Counted from the first letter of the stretch, positions 8,154 to 18,975 are shown. The stretch: DNA of 64,000 nt from Marinomonas spartinae (GCF_900089775.1 NZ_FLOB01000005.1:1-64000), one strand, 5' to 3'. The notes: a model not told the origin generated them from the letters alone. Numbers and translations: made by a program.

Positions 8154-8644
8154 TAGGCCTCCCGAGGATCTGGGTTAGCGAGCACTGTTTCGGTTTGTTT
8201 GGCGCGAAACGCATCAATTTTTTTCGCCAGTTCAGGGTCGTTATTGGCTAGGATCTGGCAAGCTAATAGGCCTGCGTTAAATGCCCCAGCAGTACCAATG
8301 GCTAATGTGCCAACCGCAACACCTTTTGGCATTTGCGCGATAGAAAGCAGGCTGTCCATGCCGTTTAGAGCTTTGCTTTGTACTGGTACACCGAGAACGG
8401 GGAGTCGAGTATGGGCCGCAACCATGCCAGGCAGATGCGCTGCACCGCCTGCACCACCAATGATAACTTGGAAGCCCTTTTTAACTGCGCTTTCTGCAAA
8501 CTCAGCAAGTTTCACTGGGGTTCGGTGAGCGGAAACGACTTCCACATGGTAGCTAACGCCCAGTGTGTCCATAATTTCAGCGGCACCTTCCATGGTGGCC
8601 CAGTCACTTTTTGATCCCATAATAAGGGCTACTTTTGCTTGCAA
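8153..8644 (-). CDS. purE: N5-carboxyaminoimidazole ribonucleotide mutase
   Basis: 163 residues, class I PurE, which turns N5-CAIR into CAIR. The motifs GSKSDW (10-15), SAHRTP (38-43, with the active-site His) and [17 protein letters not shown] are all present. It is the first gene of the purEK pair. I could not find a clear PurR operator in the 240 nt upstream. Confidence 0.97.
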   Translation of the reverse strand: MQAKVALIMGSKSDWATMEGAAEIMDTLGVSYHVEVVSAHRTPVKLAEFAESAVKKGFQVIIGGAGGAAHLPGMVAAHTRLPVLGVPVQSKALNGMDSLLSIAQMPKGVAVGTLAIGTAGAFNAGLLACQILANNDPELAKKIDAFRAKQTETVLANPDPREA

Positions 8645-8882
8645 GATCTTTCTCCTGATAAGGGTTCAACGTGGTGTTCAGGGGTGAATGTGTTGAACGA
8701 CATACAATGGCTCTGACAAAACCTTGAGAACACCCTCGCTCATGTGGATGTTTTCAGCCTAATAGGTTTTAAAAGAGTGGTTTTAATTGCGCGTTAATAT
8801 AGCCGATTTTGCCAAAAACCGCGAGGGTTGAAGGGGGAATTCATTTTACTAGAAGGGTAATGCCGGAATAAAAAAGAGCGAC

Positions 8883-9350
8883 TTAAAGCCGCTCTTTTAG
8901 GTATTGCTCGTAATCAGGGATTTTTCGCTCGAATTCGCTATCAAATAGTGGGGAAGTGACGAGGAAATTCGCCGAGGACACGCTACAGGCTATGGGAATG
9001 TTCCATACCGCTGCAACACGAAGTAGTGCTTTGATGTCAGGGTCATGGGGCATGGGCTCAAACGGATCCCAAAAAAAGATCAAAACGTCGATTTTGCCTT
9101 CTGCAATCAAGCCACCAAGTTGTTGATCACCACCCAGTGGGCCACTGATAAGGGATTTGACTGGCACATCCAAATGCTTTTGCATTAAATTGCCCGTTGT
9201 CCCGGTTGCCATCAAATTGTGTTTGATTAACTTTTCTTTGTGCTTTTTTGCCCACTCAATAAGCTCAGGCTTCATATTGTCATGGGCAACCAGAGCGACG
9301 TTTTTACGCTCTGGTGTGGTGATGGTTTTCTTTATCAAGAGAGTCCCCAT
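8883..9350 (-). CDS. mgsA: Methylglyoxal synthase
   Basis: 155 residues. It converts dihydroxyacetone phosphate to methylglyoxal and phosphate, a bypass that frees phosphate when sugar phosphates accumulate. SGPLGGDQQ with catalytic Asp75, [10 protein letters not shown] with His102 and TGTTG are conserved. The start lies 6 nt after the pyruvate kinase stop, so it is the last gene of a gap-pyk-mgsA operon. Linking this toxic bypass to lower glycolysis genes makes sense: it would be made when triose phosphate flow is high. Confidence 0.96.
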   Translation of the reverse strand: MGTLLIKKTITTPERKNVALVAHDNMKPELIEWAKKHKEKLIKHNLMATGTTGNLMQKHLDVPVKSLISGPLGGDQQLGGLIAEGKIDVLIFFWDPFEPMPHDPDIKALLRVAAVWNIPIACSVSSANFLVTSPLFDSEFERKIPDYEQYLKERL

Positions 9351-9356
9351 GTTGGG

Positions 9357-10805
9357 TTATTCCGCTGTATCGCCAACTTTGACGATTTTCATCATGTTAG
9401 TTGTACCGTAGCTTACTAAATGATCGCCTTTTGTCACAATAACAAGGTCGCCGTTTTTAATCAGACCAAGGGATTTAACATGATCGACAAGCCCCGTCAC
9501 AATCGTATCCACATTGAACTCTTGCGAAGAGAAAGCCACGGGGGTTACGCCACGATAAAGGTTGACTTTGTTTAATGTAGCTTGGTTTGGCGACAAGGCA
9601 TAAATTGGTAAGCCTGAGCTGATACGCGACATCAGAAGCGGTGTCGTCCCCGATTCCGTTAAACTGATGATGGCTTTCACCCCTTGTAGGTGGTTAGCCG
9701 CGTACATAGCCGACATGGCGATGGTTTCATCGATACCGGTGAAGGTCACGTCAATACGGTGTTTAGAACGGTTTATAGCAGGCTGTTTTTCCGCGCCTAA
9801 GCAAACACGGTTCATGGTCTTGATGACTTCTTCAGGGTATGCACCAGCTGCCGTTTCTGCTGACAACATAACCGCATCGGTACCATCTAGCACGGCGTTG
9901 GCTACGTCGAATACTTCAGCACGGGTTGGCATGGCGCTGGTGATCATGGTTTCCATCATTTGCGTTGCGGTAATAACAGGGCGGTTCAATTGACGGCAAC
10001 GTTTGATCATGTGTTTTTGTACACCAATCAATTCGGCATCACCGATCTCCACGCCTAAATCACCTCGGGCAACCATGACGGCATCGGATGCCATAATAAT
10101 GGCGTCTAATGTTTCGTTATCCGCTACGGCTTCGGCACGTTCTACTTTCGAGACGATGCCTGCTTTCAAGCCCGCCGCTTCAGCAAGAGCACGAGCTTCG
10201 TTTAAGTCATCCGCACTGCGAGGGAAAGAAACGGCAAGGTAATCTGCTTGCAAAGCTGCCGCTGTTTTGATGTCTTCTTTGTCTTTGTCTGTTAGGGCTG
10301 CGGCAGAGAGTCCACCGCCTTGACGGTTGATACCTTTGTTATTAGATAAATCACCACCGACAATGACTTTGGTAATGACTTCTTGGCCTTTTACTTCGAT
10401 CACTTCTAGAACCACACGGCCATCATCCAATAGGAGAATGTTGCCAGGCTGAGAGTCTTTAGCCAGTTGTGGGTAATCAATACCAACACGGGTTTCGTCG
10501 CCGCTGTTTTTGTCAAAGCCAACGTCAAGAATGAAGGTTGCTCCATCTTTAAGCTCAACTTTGGTGTTTTTAAAACGAGCAATGCGGATTTTTGGCCCTT
10601 GTAGATCGCCCAGAATTGCGACATGACGACCATTCTTTTTCGCCATTTCACGTACCACATTGGCACGATTGATATGGTCTTCTGGCTGTCCATGGGAAAA
10701 GTTAAGGCGAAACACATTTGCACCAGCCAAGATCAGTTTCTCGATCATCTCTGGGGAGCTAGAGGCTGGACCAAGTGTTGCAACAATTTTCGTTCTACGA
10801 GTCAT
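9357..10805 (-). CDS. pyk: Pyruvate kinase
   Basis: 482 residues, type II-like (PykA). It makes pyruvate and ATP from phosphoenolpyruvate. The start [11 protein letters not shown], the NFSHG loop, KVERAEAV in the barrel and [10 protein letters not shown] are conserved, and the C-terminal allosteric domain is complete. It lies 81 nt after gap on the same strand with a hairpin between, and is followed closely by mgsA. Confidence 0.97.
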   Translation of the reverse strand: MTRRTKIVATLGPASSSPEMIEKLILAGANVFRLNFSHGQPEDHINRANVVREMAKKNGRHVAILGDLQGPKIRIARFKNTKVELKDGATFILDVGFDKNSGDETRVGIDYPQLAKDSQPGNILLLDDGRVVLEVIEVKGQEVITKVIVGGDLSNNKGINRQGGGLSAAALTDKDKEDIKTAAALQADYLAVSFPRSADDLNEARALAEAAGLKAGIVSKVERAEAVADNETLDAIIMASDAVMVARGDLGVEIGDAELIGVQKHMIKRCRQLNRPVITATQMMETMITSAMPTRAEVFDVANAVLDGTDAVMLSAETAAGAYPEEVIKTMNRVCLGAEKQPAINRSKHRIDVTFTGIDETIAMSAMYAANHLQGVKAIISLTESGTTPLLMSRISSGLPIYALSPNQATLNKVNLYRGVTPVAFSSQEFNVDTIVTGLVDHVKSLGLIKNGDLVIVTKGDHLVSYGTTNMMKIVKVGDTAE

Positions 10806-10852
10806 GATAGATTACCAAACATTTGAAAGCGTATAGAGAGTATAAGGTAGGA

Positions 10853-10876
10853 CAAAGGCTGCGTCAGCAGCCTTTG
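10853..10876 (-). other. Intercistronic hairpin between gap and pyk
   Basis: CAAAGGCTGC (10853-10862) pairs perfectly with GCAGCCTTTG (10867-10876) around a 4-nt loop. On the minus strand it is followed by TCCTACC, not by a U run, so it is not a standard terminator. It may be a 3'-end stabiliser or processing site that sets gap and pyk mRNA levels apart. Confidence 0.6.
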
Positions 10877-10886
10877 CTAATATTGC

Positions 10887-11900
10887 TTATTTTGCGTTCA
10901 TTAGTGCAATGGTATTGTCTAACATGCGGTTAGAAAAGCCCCATTCGTTATCATACCAAGACATCACTTTGACCAATTTGCCTTGAACTCGAGTTTGTGT
11001 CGCATCAAAGTTAGACGTAAAGGCGCTGTGGTTGAAATCAGAGGACACCAGAGGATCGTGGTTAATATGCAGAACCTGGGCAAGAATTGGGTCGGCTTTA
11101 ACCGCATCTTCGATAATTTGGTTGACCTCTTCCACGCTGGTTTCACGAGGTGCTAAGAAAGAAAGGTCGACTAGTGATACGTTAATGGTGGGTACACGAA
11201 CGGCCATACCGTCGAATTTCCCCGCCAATTCAGGTACAACGAGACCAACGGCAGCGGCTGCCCCTGTTTTACTTGGGATCATGTTCATTGCTGCTGCACG
11301 AGCACGATACAAATCAGAGTGGTACACATCAGACAAACGCTGATCGTTTGTATAAGAGTGGATTGTGGTCATCAGGCCACTTTCGATACCTAATTTGTCG
11401 CTCAGTGGTTTGGCAATCGGTGCCAAGCAGTTAGTGGTGCAAGACGCGTTTGAAATAACAGTCATGTCACTGGTTAGAACGTTTTGGTTGACGCCGTAGA
11501 CAACGGTGGCATCGACTTCTTTGCCTGGGGCAGAAATGATGACTTTTTTCGCACCTGCATTAAGGTGAGCGCTGGCTTTTTCTTTGGTTGTGAAGAAGCC
11601 TGTACACTCAAAAACAACGTCTACTTCTAATTCTGCCCATGGAAGATCCGCTGGGTTGCGCTCAGAAAATGTGCGGATTTTATCTTGGTTAATGTAGAGT
11701 GCTTCTTCATCAAAGGTTACATCTTCATTAAAACGGCCATGGACTGTGTCATACTTAGTTAGGTGGGCGTTGGTTTTTGAGTCGCCAAGGTCATTAATTG
11801 CGACGACTTGAATGTGCTCGCGTTTGCCTGATTCGTACAAAGCTCGCAGTGTGTTGCGTCCAATACGTCCATATCCGTTAATCGCTACTTTAATTGTCAT
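10887..11900 (-). CDS. gap: Glyceraldehyde-3-phosphate dehydrogenase, type I
   Basis: About 337 residues. It oxidises glyceraldehyde 3-phosphate to 1,3-bisphosphoglycerate. NAD-binding NGYGRIGRN, the catalytic SNASCTTNC (Cys154 from the chosen start), HSYTNDQ and SWYDNEWG are clear. HSYTNDQ resembles the Gap2/GapB branch more than E. coli GapA (HATTATQ), so dual-cofactor or gluconeogenic use is possible. I take ATG 11900, with AGAGG just upstream, over a GTG at 11906. First gene of gap-pyk-mgsA and divergent from edd. A HexR-like site lies upstream of its promoter. Confidence 0.95.
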   Translation of the reverse strand: MTIKVAINGYGRIGRNTLRALYESGKREHIQVVAINDLGDSKTNAHLTKYDTVHGRFNEDVTFDEEALYINQDKIRTFSERNPADLPWAELEVDVVFECTGFFTTKEKASAHLNAGAKKVIISAPGKEVDATVVYGVNQNVLTSDMTVISNASCTTNCLAPIAKPLSDKLGIESGLMTTIHSYTNDQRLSDVYHSDLYRARAAAMNMIPSKTGAAAAVGLVVPELAGKFDGMAVRVPTINVSLVDLSFLAPRETSVEEVNQIIEDAVKADPILAQVLHINHDPLVSSDFNHSAFTSNFDATQTRVQGKLVKVMSWYDNEWGFSNRMLDNTIALMNAK

Positions 11901-11944
11901 ACTCACCTCTAAATACAGTGGAAGTCCATTCGTATCCTTACTAG

Positions 11945-11950
11945 ATTATA
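11945..11950 (-). promoter_or_regulatory. -10 element of the gap promoter
   Basis: Read on the minus strand this is a perfect TATAAT, about 45 nt before the gap ATG. The -35 region is poor, consistent with need for an activator. Confidence 0.5.
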
Positions 11951-11982
11951 GTTAAGAATACATGGAAGAATGTGTTGTTTTA

Positions 11983-11997
11983 CGTAAAAATACTACA
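11983..11997 (-). promoter_or_regulatory. HexR-like operator upstream of gap
   Basis: On the minus strand it reads TGTAGTATTTTTACG, near the HexR consensus TGTARTWWWAYTACA with two or so mismatches. Its centre lies about 50 nt before the expected gap transcription start, just upstream of the -35 region, where an activator would sit. Confidence 0.6.
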
Positions 11998-12220
11998 TAA
12001 AAGGATTTTTAAGCAAGGACAGTGCTGTGTTGGTGCCCTTTATTGCTTAAAAAATAAACATTAGTCATGTTATAGCACAAAGCGTATATTAAAAATGTTA
12101 CCAAGGATGACTATTTTAAAGCAAAATCTGGCTTTATGTGAGCTTTTTTGGTAAAAAAATTACAGGATTTTTGATTTTTACTGGATTTGTTCGCAAATTT
12201 AAGATGAAATCTCTAAAAAA

Positions 12221-12235
12221 TGTAGTAATATTACA
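12221..12235 (+). promoter_or_regulatory. HexR operator upstream of edd
   Basis: TGTAGTAATATTACA matches the HexR consensus TGTARTWWWAYTACA almost exactly. It lies 53 nt before the edd ATG and abuts a TAAAAT -10-like hexamer, as expected for a repressor site. The hexR gene lies about 4 kb away. Confidence 0.78.
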
Positions 12236-12288
12236 TAAAATATTTTCACGTCAGTTGGACAAAGACTGTTGCAAAACCGGAGAGAAGC

Positions 12289-14103
12289 ATGAATTCTATT
12301 GTTACGAAAGTAACTGAGGCTATCATTGAGCGCAGTAAAACATTACGTTCACAATACTTATCCGATATGAAAAAAGCACAGGAGCAAGGACCTCACCGAG
12401 GTAAATTGTCCTGTGGTAACTTGGCTCATGGTTTTGCCGCATGCCAACCTACTGATAAGCAAAAGCTAACGTTAATGGAAGAGGCGAATATTGGCATCGT
12501 CACGTCTTATAACGACATGCTGTCTGCTCACCAACCATACGAAAGCTATCCAGATCAAATTCGTAAAGCCGTTCAAGAAATGGGCTCGGTTGCCCAGGTC
12601 GCTGGTGGGGTTCCCGCCATGTGTGATGGTGTGACACAAGGGCAGGATGGCATGGAGCTGAGTCTTTTTAGCCGAGATAACATCGCACAAGGGGCGGCGA
12701 TTGCGTTGTCTCATAATATGTTCGATGCGGCTTTGTACCTTGGTATTTGTGACAAAATTGTTCCAGGGTTATTAATTGCCGCACTGCGCTTCGGTCATCT
12801 TCCTGCTTTGTTTGTACCAGCGGGTCCAATGCGTTCGGGTATCACCAATGCGGAAAAGTCGGCGATACGTCAGCGCTACGCTCAAGGTGAGGCGACTCGT
12901 AAAGAGTTGCTTGAAGCCGAATCTGCTTCTTATCACAGTGCCGGGACTTGTACTTTTTATGGTACGGCCAACTCTAACCAACTGTTGGTCGAAATGATGG
13001 GGCTGCAACTGCCTGGCTCTTCTTTTGTGAATCCTGATGAGCCACTACGTGCTGAATTAACCAAATATACTGCTCAGTTGGCAACAAAATCCACGGCGTT
13101 GGGACGTGACTATCGTCCCCTTTACGAGATTATCGATGAACGCAGTATTGTTAATGCCATTGTGGGGCTATTAGCGACAGGTGGCTCCACTAACCACACT
13201 ATGCACATCGTTGCCTACGCTCGTGCTGCTGGCATTATTGTCACTTGGGATGATTTTTCAGCCCTGTCTAAAGTGGTGCCATTATTGACGCGTATTTACC
13301 CAAATGGTCAAGCTGATATTAACCATTTCCACGCCGCTGGTGGCATGGCATATTTGGTTAAGCAATTGCTAAAAGGTGGATTGCTGCATGAAGAGGTGAA
13401 TACCATCGTTGGGAAAGGTTTGCAGCATTACACCAAAGAACCATTTATCGACAATGGTCAATTGGTATGGCGCGATGGCCCAGAAGCAAGTTTGGATTTA
13501 AATGTCATTCGTCCTATTGAGGACCCGTTCAGTCAAGAAGGTGGCTTGTCTCTGCTTAAAGGGAATCTGGGCCGTGCTGTGATCAAGGTGTCTGCCGTAA
13601 AAGAAGAGAACCGTATTATTGAAGCGCCAGCAGCGGTTTTTCACAGTCAATATGAATTAGCCGATGCCATTTCCAGTGGTAAGCTAAAACGTGATTGTGT
13701 TGCCGTGGTGCGTTTTCAAGGGCCAAAAGCCATCGGCATGCCTGAGTTGCACAAATTAACGCCTTTCTTAAGTAATCTTCAGGATCAAGGCTATAAAGTA
13801 GCATTGGTGACAGACGGTCGCATGTCTGGGGCGTCAGGTAAGGTACCAGCGGCGATCCATCTGACACCAGAAGCGCTAGCGGGCGGTTTGATTGCGAAGA
13901 TTAAAGAAGGCGATCTTATTCGCTTGGATGCGGTAGAAGGTACGTTGTCGGTCTTGATTAGCGATGAAGAGCTGAATGCACGAGAGCCTGAAGACTTCGA
14001 TCTGTCTGATTCCCATCAAGGCATGGGGCGTGAATTGTTCAGTGCTCATCGTCTACTGGTAAGTGGTGCTGAGCAAGGGGCTTGTACACTTTTTAATGAA
14101 TAA
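12289..14103 (+). CDS. edd: 6-phosphogluconate dehydratase
   Basis: 604 residues. It dehydrates 6-phosphogluconate to KDPG, the committed step of the Entner-Doudoroff route. The IlvD/Edd signatures are clear: [19 protein letters not shown], the [13 protein letters not shown] iron-sulfur region and [17 protein letters not shown] near the C-terminus. GGAGAG precedes the ATG. Divergent from gap with HexR-type sites between. The KDPG aldolase gene eda is not next to it in this window. Confidence 0.97.
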   Translation: MNSIVTKVTEAIIERSKTLRSQYLSDMKKAQEQGPHRGKLSCGNLAHGFAACQPTDKQKLTLMEEANIGIVTSYNDMLSAHQPYESYPDQIRKAVQEMGSVAQVAGGVPAMCDGVTQGQDGMELSLFSRDNIAQGAAIALSHNMFDAALYLGICDKIVPGLLIAALRFGHLPALFVPAGPMRSGITNAEKSAIRQRYAQGEATRKELLEAESASYHSAGTCTFYGTANSNQLLVEMMGLQLPGSSFVNPDEPLRAELTKYTAQLATKSTALGRDYRPLYEIIDERSIVNAIVGLLATGGSTNHTMHIVAYARAAGIIVTWDDFSALSKVVPLLTRIYPNGQADINHFHAAGGMAYLVKQLLKGGLLHEEVNTIVGKGLQHYTKEPFIDNGQLVWRDGPEASLDLNVIRPIEDPFSQEGGLSLLKGNLGRAVIKVSAVKEENRIIEAPAAVFHSQYELADAISSGKLKRDCVAVVRFQGPKAIGMPELHKLTPFLSNLQDQGYKVALVTDGRMSGASGKVPAAIHLTPEALAGGLIAKIKEGDLIRLDAVEGTLSVLISDEELNAREPEDFDLSDSHQGMGRELFSAHRLLVSGAEQGACTLFNE

Positions 14104-14183
14104 TGTTTGATTTTAAATGATCGGCTGAGAGTTGATCATTCGCGTTTCCTCTGACTACTAACGTTTGTTAGTAATGGTGTTTA

Positions 14184-14209
14184 GGGCTTGCTTTGCAAGC
14201 CCTTTTTTT
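14184..14209 (+). terminator. edd terminator
   Basis: GGGCTTGC (14184-14191) pairs with GCAAGCCC (14195-14202) and is followed by seven T. It sits about 80 nt after the edd stop. Confidence 0.93.
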
Positions 14210-14380
14210 ATGCTAAAAAAGCCAATCCCTGAGTCATAGCGGACGGGGGGCTTTGTATCTGGCGTCTATAATAGGTGCCTAACGACATCATTGCTTATCA
14301 GTACGATGGTATAACTTACTCTTTAGGCGTGAGTGGTGTTGTTTGCTTTTAGATTAGAGAAGTGGCGGCAGCATCACATA
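14210..14380. other. Intergenic stretch between edd and putP
   Basis: Between the two terminators I see no gene. A lone TATAAT-like hexamer near 14265 lacks a partner -35. Confidence 0.5.
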
Positions 14381-14415
14381 AAAAACCCAGATCAACTTAG
14401 TTGATCTGGGTTTTT
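14381..14415 (-). terminator. putP terminator (bidirectional)
   Basis: AAAAACCCAGATCAAC pairs with TTGATCTGGGTTTTT around a 4-nt loop. The flanking A/T runs let it work on both strands. It lies just past the putP stop. Confidence 0.93.
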
Positions 14416-14450
14416 GACTTTAAACCTAGTGATGGCGATTGGATCAATCA

Positions 14451-15950
14451 TCAAGCCATGGTTTCTAGAGATTTTTCGTACTCGTCGAAGGTGTCGGTCA
14501 CTTTCTTCTCTGGAGCACCACCAAGTAAGCTAAAGACAATAATGGCGATGGTTGAGAATAGGAAACCAGGTACGATTTCGTATAAATCGAAAATACCACC
14601 GTGTAATTGCTTCCAAACAACGATAGTCACACCCCCAACAATGATGCCTGCCAAGGCGCCGTTGCGGTTCATGTTGCGCCAGAATAGGCTCAACAGGATA
14701 GCTGGACCAAATGCTGCCCCAAAGCCTGCCCAGGCATAAGACACTAAACCGAGTACAGAGCTCTTAGGATTTAATGCCAATGCCATGGCGATAACTGAAA
14801 TTAATAGAACTGCAAAACGACCCACATTGACTATTTGTTTTTGTGTGGCGTCTTTATTTAACAGCTGTTTGTAGAAGTCTTCTGCTAAAGCGGAAGAAGA
14901 CACCAATAACTGGGAGTCTGCCGTACTCATGATAGCCGCTAGGATGGCGGCCAACAGAATACCTGCCACCACGGGGTGGAACACGGCGTTGACTAGAATC
15001 ATGAAGATTTTCTCAGGGTCAGCTAACTGACCACCTAAGTTGTTATCCACATAGACGATGCCGGTTAAGCCGATGGCTAATGCGCCTGCCATTGAAAGAG
15101 CCGTCCAAGTAACAGCAATACGACGTGCTGTTTTAATGTCTTTATTAGAGCGGGAGGCTTTAAAACGTGCCAAGATGTGAGGCTGACCGAAGTAACCAAG
15201 ACCCCAAGCCAGTAGAGAAATAATTCCGATGGCGGTTAAGGGTTCACCGTTCACGTTATGCCAAATTGTCAGAAGTTCTGGGTTTTTTGCCTCGAGTGTG
15301 GATGTTAGCTCAGAAACACCACCTTGAATGGCGACAATCGGAACAATTACCAAGGCGGCAGACATCATCAGACCTTGAACTAAGTCTGTCCAAGCAACGG
15401 CTAGGAAGCCACCAAATAGCGTATAAGACACCACACAGATGGTGCCAATGATGACCGCATAACGGTAGTCTATACCAAATACGGTTTCGAATAATTTACC
15501 GCCAGCCACTAAGCCAGAGCTGGTATAAAACAAGAAGAAGAGTAAGATAAAGATCGCTGAGATAGACTGAATCAATCTGGATTTATCTTGGAAGCGTTTG
15601 GCTAGAAAGTCCGGTAATGTAAGGGCATTCTCTGCTTGAATGCTGTAGGTTCGTAGACGCTTTGCACAGATTAACCAATTTAGCCATGTACCAACAAATA
15701 AGCCCGCGGCAAGCCAAATGGATTCCATACCGGATGCAAATGCATAGCCAGGCAAACCTAGCAGCAACCAGCCACTCATGTCGGAGGCGCCAGCGGAAAG
15801 GGCGGTCGGCCAAGGGCCTAACGAGCGACCACCTAGAAAGTAATCCTCAGAACTTGATGTTAGTTTGTAAGCGTAAAGCCCGATGGCTAGCATGACGATA
15901 AGATAAGCTAAAAAAGTAAAGCCTATCGCGTAGCTACTATTCTCAATCAT
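14451..15950 (-). CDS. putP: Sodium/proline symporter
   Basis: 499 residues with about thirteen membrane helices, solute:sodium symporter family. It imports proline with Na+ across the inner membrane. SEDYFLGGRSLGPWPTALSA, ASDMSGWLLLGLPG and the helix-8 region TADSQLLVSSSALAEDFY match PutP closely, and the length matches E. coli PutP (502). No putA is adjacent in the window. It is between edd and hexR, with long flanks. Confidence 0.93.
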   Translation of the reverse strand: MIENSSYAIGFTFLAYLIVMLAIGLYAYKLTSSSEDYFLGGRSLGPWPTALSAGASDMSGWLLLGLPGYAFASGMESIWLAAGLFVGTWLNWLICAKRLRTYSIQAENALTLPDFLAKRFQDKSRLIQSISAIFILLFFLFYTSSGLVAGGKLFETVFGIDYRYAVIIGTICVVSYTLFGGFLAVAWTDLVQGLMMSAALVIVPIVAIQGGVSELTSTLEAKNPELLTIWHNVNGEPLTAIGIISLLAWGLGYFGQPHILARFKASRSNKDIKTARRIAVTWTALSMAGALAIGLTGIVYVDNNLGGQLADPEKIFMILVNAVFHPVVAGILLAAILAAIMSTADSQLLVSSSALAEDFYKQLLNKDATQKQIVNVGRFAVLLISVIAMALALNPKSSVLGLVSYAWAGFGAAFGPAILLSLFWRNMNRNGALAGIIVGGVTIVVWKQLHGGIFDLYEIVPGFLFSTIAIIVFSLLGGAPEKKVTDTFDEYEKSLETMA

Positions 15951-16366
15951 TGTTGTCCCCAGTTTTGATAAGTCGTTGTGATGTGCTTTTGAATCAGTGT
16001 TGTTTTCACTGCTCTACTCGACAACGCTTCGCGTTAGTCGCTATACAAAAAGCCGTTTCTGATGAGTGAAGACTCATTCGAAAACATCGTCTCGTTATCA
16101 TTGTTTATGTATTTATTAGAATGAACAGTCCTTGAACAATGTAAAAAAAATCACTTGATAATGCCTTTTCATGACCATTTTTAACATGTTTCAAAGGTTG
16201 ACCCGTGATTCTAGGTGGGTGTTCTTCGATAATCTTTCAAAAAAATCCGGCAAAATTGTAACAAACTCGTTTTGTGGCGAGAAAGGTAACTTTATTTTGT
16301 CAGTTTTTTGTTTGTTTTTTGTATTTGAGGGGGCGGTTTTTCGTATTGGAGAGGGGTTAAGGAGAT
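15951..16366. other. Intergenic stretch upstream of putP
   Basis: No gene is supported. A hairpin built on AACGC/GCGTT (about 16016-16040) lies in what would be the putP leader. Small open frames, including one at 16171-16368, lack an RBS and protein character. Confidence 0.4.
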
Positions 16367-16400
16367 AGATAAAGCGCCATCGATTTATGACGCTTTATCT
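16367..16400 (-). terminator. Hairpin past hexR, possible weak terminator
   Basis: AGATAAAGCG (16367-16376) pairs with CGCTTTATCT (16391-16400). The minus-strand tail lacks a clear U run, so termination may be weak. Confidence 0.5.
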
Positions 16401-16422
16401 GAGAGACGTGCTCTGGGACAGG

Positions 16423-17292
16423 TTACTTATGTTTGTCTGTTTTTGGCAGACGAGTATCTTGCACACTCTGCTTGAGCTTTTTAAGGTGAGCATTGAATTC
16501 AGGCCCACGTTTAAGTAGCACGCCCGTCGCTAAGGCATCGATCAAGGTGAGGTAGACGATACGGGAACTCATTGGAGTATAAATATCCGTGTCTTCTGTC
16601 TCTTCAATAGGCAAGACGATGGAACAATGCTCTGTTAAAGGTGAGTCTGGATTGGTGATACCAATGACTGATGCGCCTGTTGCTCTCGCTACTCGTGCTG
16701 TTTCGATCAAAGGGAGCGTCCGTCCTGTGTAGGAGATCACCACAATAGCGTCTCCAGAATGGGCTCCAGCTGCTGCCATACGTTGCACGAGAATGTCTGT
16801 ATAGGCGACAACGGGCATATTTAAGCGGAAGAACTTATGATGAGCGTCTTTGGCAACAGGGCCGGATGCGCCTAAACCGTAAAACTCAATGCGCCTTGCT
16901 TGGGCAAGGACATCGACGGCCCGGCTGATTAGACTTTCTGGTAAAATCTCTTGAGCACGAGTCAGGTTGTTTTTCGCCGCTTCAAAAATTTTCGTTGTCA
17001 CCGCACCTGGTGCATCGTCAGGTTCAACGTTCAGATTCACATAAGGGGTACCGGTTGCCAAACTCTGAGCGAGTGAGACTTTAAAGTCTGGAAAACCGCT
17101 ACCGATTAAGCTGCGACAGAATCGATTTACCGTTGGCTCACTGACTTCTGCTCTAGAGGCTAATTTTGCAATACTCGAATGGATGGTCGTTTTCGGATCA
17201 GCAAGAATGGCCTCGGCAACTTTTCTTTCGGATTTACTCAAAGTGCTCAGTCGTTCCTGGATCTTCCGAATAATGTCTTCGTGTTTATTCAT
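16423..17292 (-). CDS. hexR: HexR-type transcriptional regulator (RpiR family)
   Basis: 289 residues. The N-terminal RpiR helix-turn-helix (about 1-77) contains LASRAEVSEPTVNRFCRSL. The C-terminal SIS sugar-phosphate domain (about 120-260) contains FYGLGASGPVAKDAHHKFFR and ISYTGRTLPLIE. HexR senses KDPG and controls Entner-Doudoroff and glycolytic genes. Two candidate operators between gap and edd, about 4 kb away, support the assignment over other RpiR members. No operator is seen before hexR itself. Confidence 0.88.
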   Translation of the reverse strand: MNKHEDIIRKIQERLSTLSKSERKVAEAILADPKTTIHSSIAKLASRAEVSEPTVNRFCRSLIGSGFPDFKVSLAQSLATGTPYVNLNVEPDDAPGAVTTKIFEAAKNNLTRAQEILPESLISRAVDVLAQARRIEFYGLGASGPVAKDAHHKFFRLNMPVVAYTDILVQRMAAAGAHSGDAIVVISYTGRTLPLIETARVARATGASVIGITNPDSPLTEHCSIVLPIEETEDTDIYTPMSSRIVYLTLIDALATGVLLKRGPEFNAHLKKLKQSVQDTRLPKTDKHK

Positions 17293-17383
17293 TAATTCTG
17301 CTTCAAAGTTGTCTATTGACTCGGATAGTTTAATAACTCATTCTGACAGCGACTTCCAATTCTGGCAATAAAAAGGATTTAAA

Positions 17384-18295
17384 ATGGTCCATTTAACAGA
17401 CTATTTCGATAAAATGGCTAATATTCTCCCCGAATTTAATAAAATTAAAGTCGTGGAGTTTGAGGAGGGATTTTCCAATAAAGTGTATCGCTTAGATTGG
17501 AATAAGGCGCCTCGTATTGTGCTGCGGGTGCCGGAACTGGATGGAGAGGTTTTTGGTATTGATCGGCAAAGTGAAATGACCGTTTTGCTTGCCGCTTCGC
17601 AGGCAGGCGTATCGCCTCCCGTGTTGTGGCATGATACAGATGGCGCCTTTGCTTGTCGGTTTGTTGTGCAGCCTTCGTTGGGCTGGGATGTGGCGCATTC
17701 CTCAAGTAATGTAGTGAGAATTGCCCAAGCTTTGGCCCAAGCTCATTGTTTACCTAGTGTAAGCCACGCTTTCTGTATTTATCGTTTAATTGAGCAATAT
17801 CTGCAATCCATCGATTCTTTTATATCGCCTGACTCTGAACTGAAGGCAGAGTGGTCGTACTTGCAGACGATCTTTTCCAGTTTACCCCGTGTTGCCTCAA
17901 GTAGTGAGCCTGTGGTGTGCCATAATGACTTGAATCCCAAAAATGTATTAATAAATGATGAAAAAATTTGGCTGATTGATTGGGAATATACGGGTATGGG
18001 GGAGCCTTTATTTGATTTGGCGGTAGTGGCCAAATCACATAACCTCGATGAGGGACAGCAAAGATTACTTATTCGCAGCTATGATAATAATTTGGACGAG
18101 CAAGAAACGCTGAGTAAAATCGCCCTCTATAGTAAGGCCTATTCTTTACGGGAAATGGCTTGGTTGTTATTAAAACATGTCTCCTCTCGGGACGATGTGC
18201 AATCTTTAGCGTATTATTACGAGTTTAAAACCATGCCATCTCTGAATCCTTTTATAGATCAACATGACGATGTCAATACGATAGCCATAGAGTAG
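17384..18295 (+). CDS. Choline/ethanolamine kinase-like phosphotransferase
   Basis: 303 residues with the aminoglycoside phosphotransferase/choline kinase fold. [10 protein letters not shown] forms the nucleotide loop, [11 protein letters not shown] the catalytic (Brenner) motif and [17 protein letters not shown] the metal-binding motif. These favour small alcohol or thiamine kinases over antibiotic kinases. It ends 5 nt before ung, so the two are probably one transcript, though no functional link is known. The substrate is uncertain. Confidence 0.82.
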   Translation: MVHLTDYFDKMANILPEFNKIKVVEFEEGFSNKVYRLDWNKAPRIVLRVPELDGEVFGIDRQSEMTVLLAASQAGVSPPVLWHDTDGAFACRFVVQPSLGWDVAHSSSNVVRIAQALAQAHCLPSVSHAFCIYRLIEQYLQSIDSFISPDSELKAEWSYLQTIFSSLPRVASSSEPVVCHNDLNPKNVLINDEKIWLIDWEYTGMGEPLFDLAVVAKSHNLDEGQQRLLIRSYDNNLDEQETLSKIALYSKAYSLREMAWLLLKHVSSRDDVQSLAYYYEFKTMPSLNPFIDQHDDVNTIAIE

Positions 18296-18300
18296 TTTAT

Positions 18301-18975
18301 ATGAATTTAGCCCCCGCTTGGCACGCTCGATTAGCCAATGAATTCGAGCAGGATTACATGCAGGTTCTGCGTGAATTTCTTAAGAGCGAAAAACAGCAGA
18401 GAAAAATTATTTATCCGCATTCAGATGATTGCTTTAATGCGCTCAATGAAACACCCTTTGAACAGATAAAAGTGGTCATTTTAGGGCAAGATCCTTACCA
18501 CGGAGAGGGGCAAGCTCATGGTTTGTCTTTCTCGGTGAAACCCGGTGTGAGGATTCCGCCTTCCCTTCTGAATATCTATAAAGAGCTGCAAGCAGATTTA
18601 GGGATTGCCCCAGCGGGGCATGGCTATTTAAGTCAATGGGCGAAACAAGGTGTCTTACTGCTTAATAGCGTATTGACGGTTGAGGCGGGTAAAGCCGGCT
18701 CCCATCAAAATAAAGGCTGGGAGCGCTTTACTGATAAGATCATCGAAATGATCAATCATGAACATCAAGGGGTCGTGTTTTTGCTATGGGGAGCCTATGC
18801 GCAAAAAAAAGGGCGCTATATAGACAGGCAAAAACACTGTGTTCTGGAAAGTGTTCACCCATCGCCTTTATCGGCCCACCGTGGCTTTTTAGGCTGTCGC
18901 CATTTCTCACAGGCCAATCACTATTTAACGCAGACTGGAAAAGCGCCCATTAACTGGGCACTGGATCCGGTGTAA
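18301..18975 (+). CDS. ung: Uracil-DNA glycosylase
   Basis: 224 residues, family 1. It removes uracil from DNA and starts base-excision repair. [17 protein letters not shown] has the catalytic Asp64, and [11 protein letters not shown] has His187, the same numbers as E. coli Ung. Length is near the E. coli 229. It directly follows the kinase-like gene and converges on ygfZ. Confidence 0.97.
   Translation: MNLAPAWHARLANEFEQDYMQVLREFLKSEKQQRKIIYPHSDDCFNALNETPFEQIKVVILGQDPYHGEGQAHGLSFSVKPGVRIPPSLLNIYKELQADLGIAPAGHGYLSQWAKQGVLLLNSVLTVEAGKAGSHQNKGWERFTDKIIEMINHEHQGVVFLLWGAYAQKKGRYIDRQKHCVLESVHPSPLSAHRGFLGCRHFSQANHYLTQTGKAPINWALDPV

Noticed and set aside
16139-16160. TGTAAAAAAAATCAC as a HexR site upstream of putP
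   Set aside because: The right half does not match TTACA; the likeness is only the A-rich core.
16171-16368. 65-codon plus-strand open frame upstream of hexR's end
   Set aside because: No RBS, low-complexity hydrophobic C-terminus, and it overlaps the hairpin after hexR.
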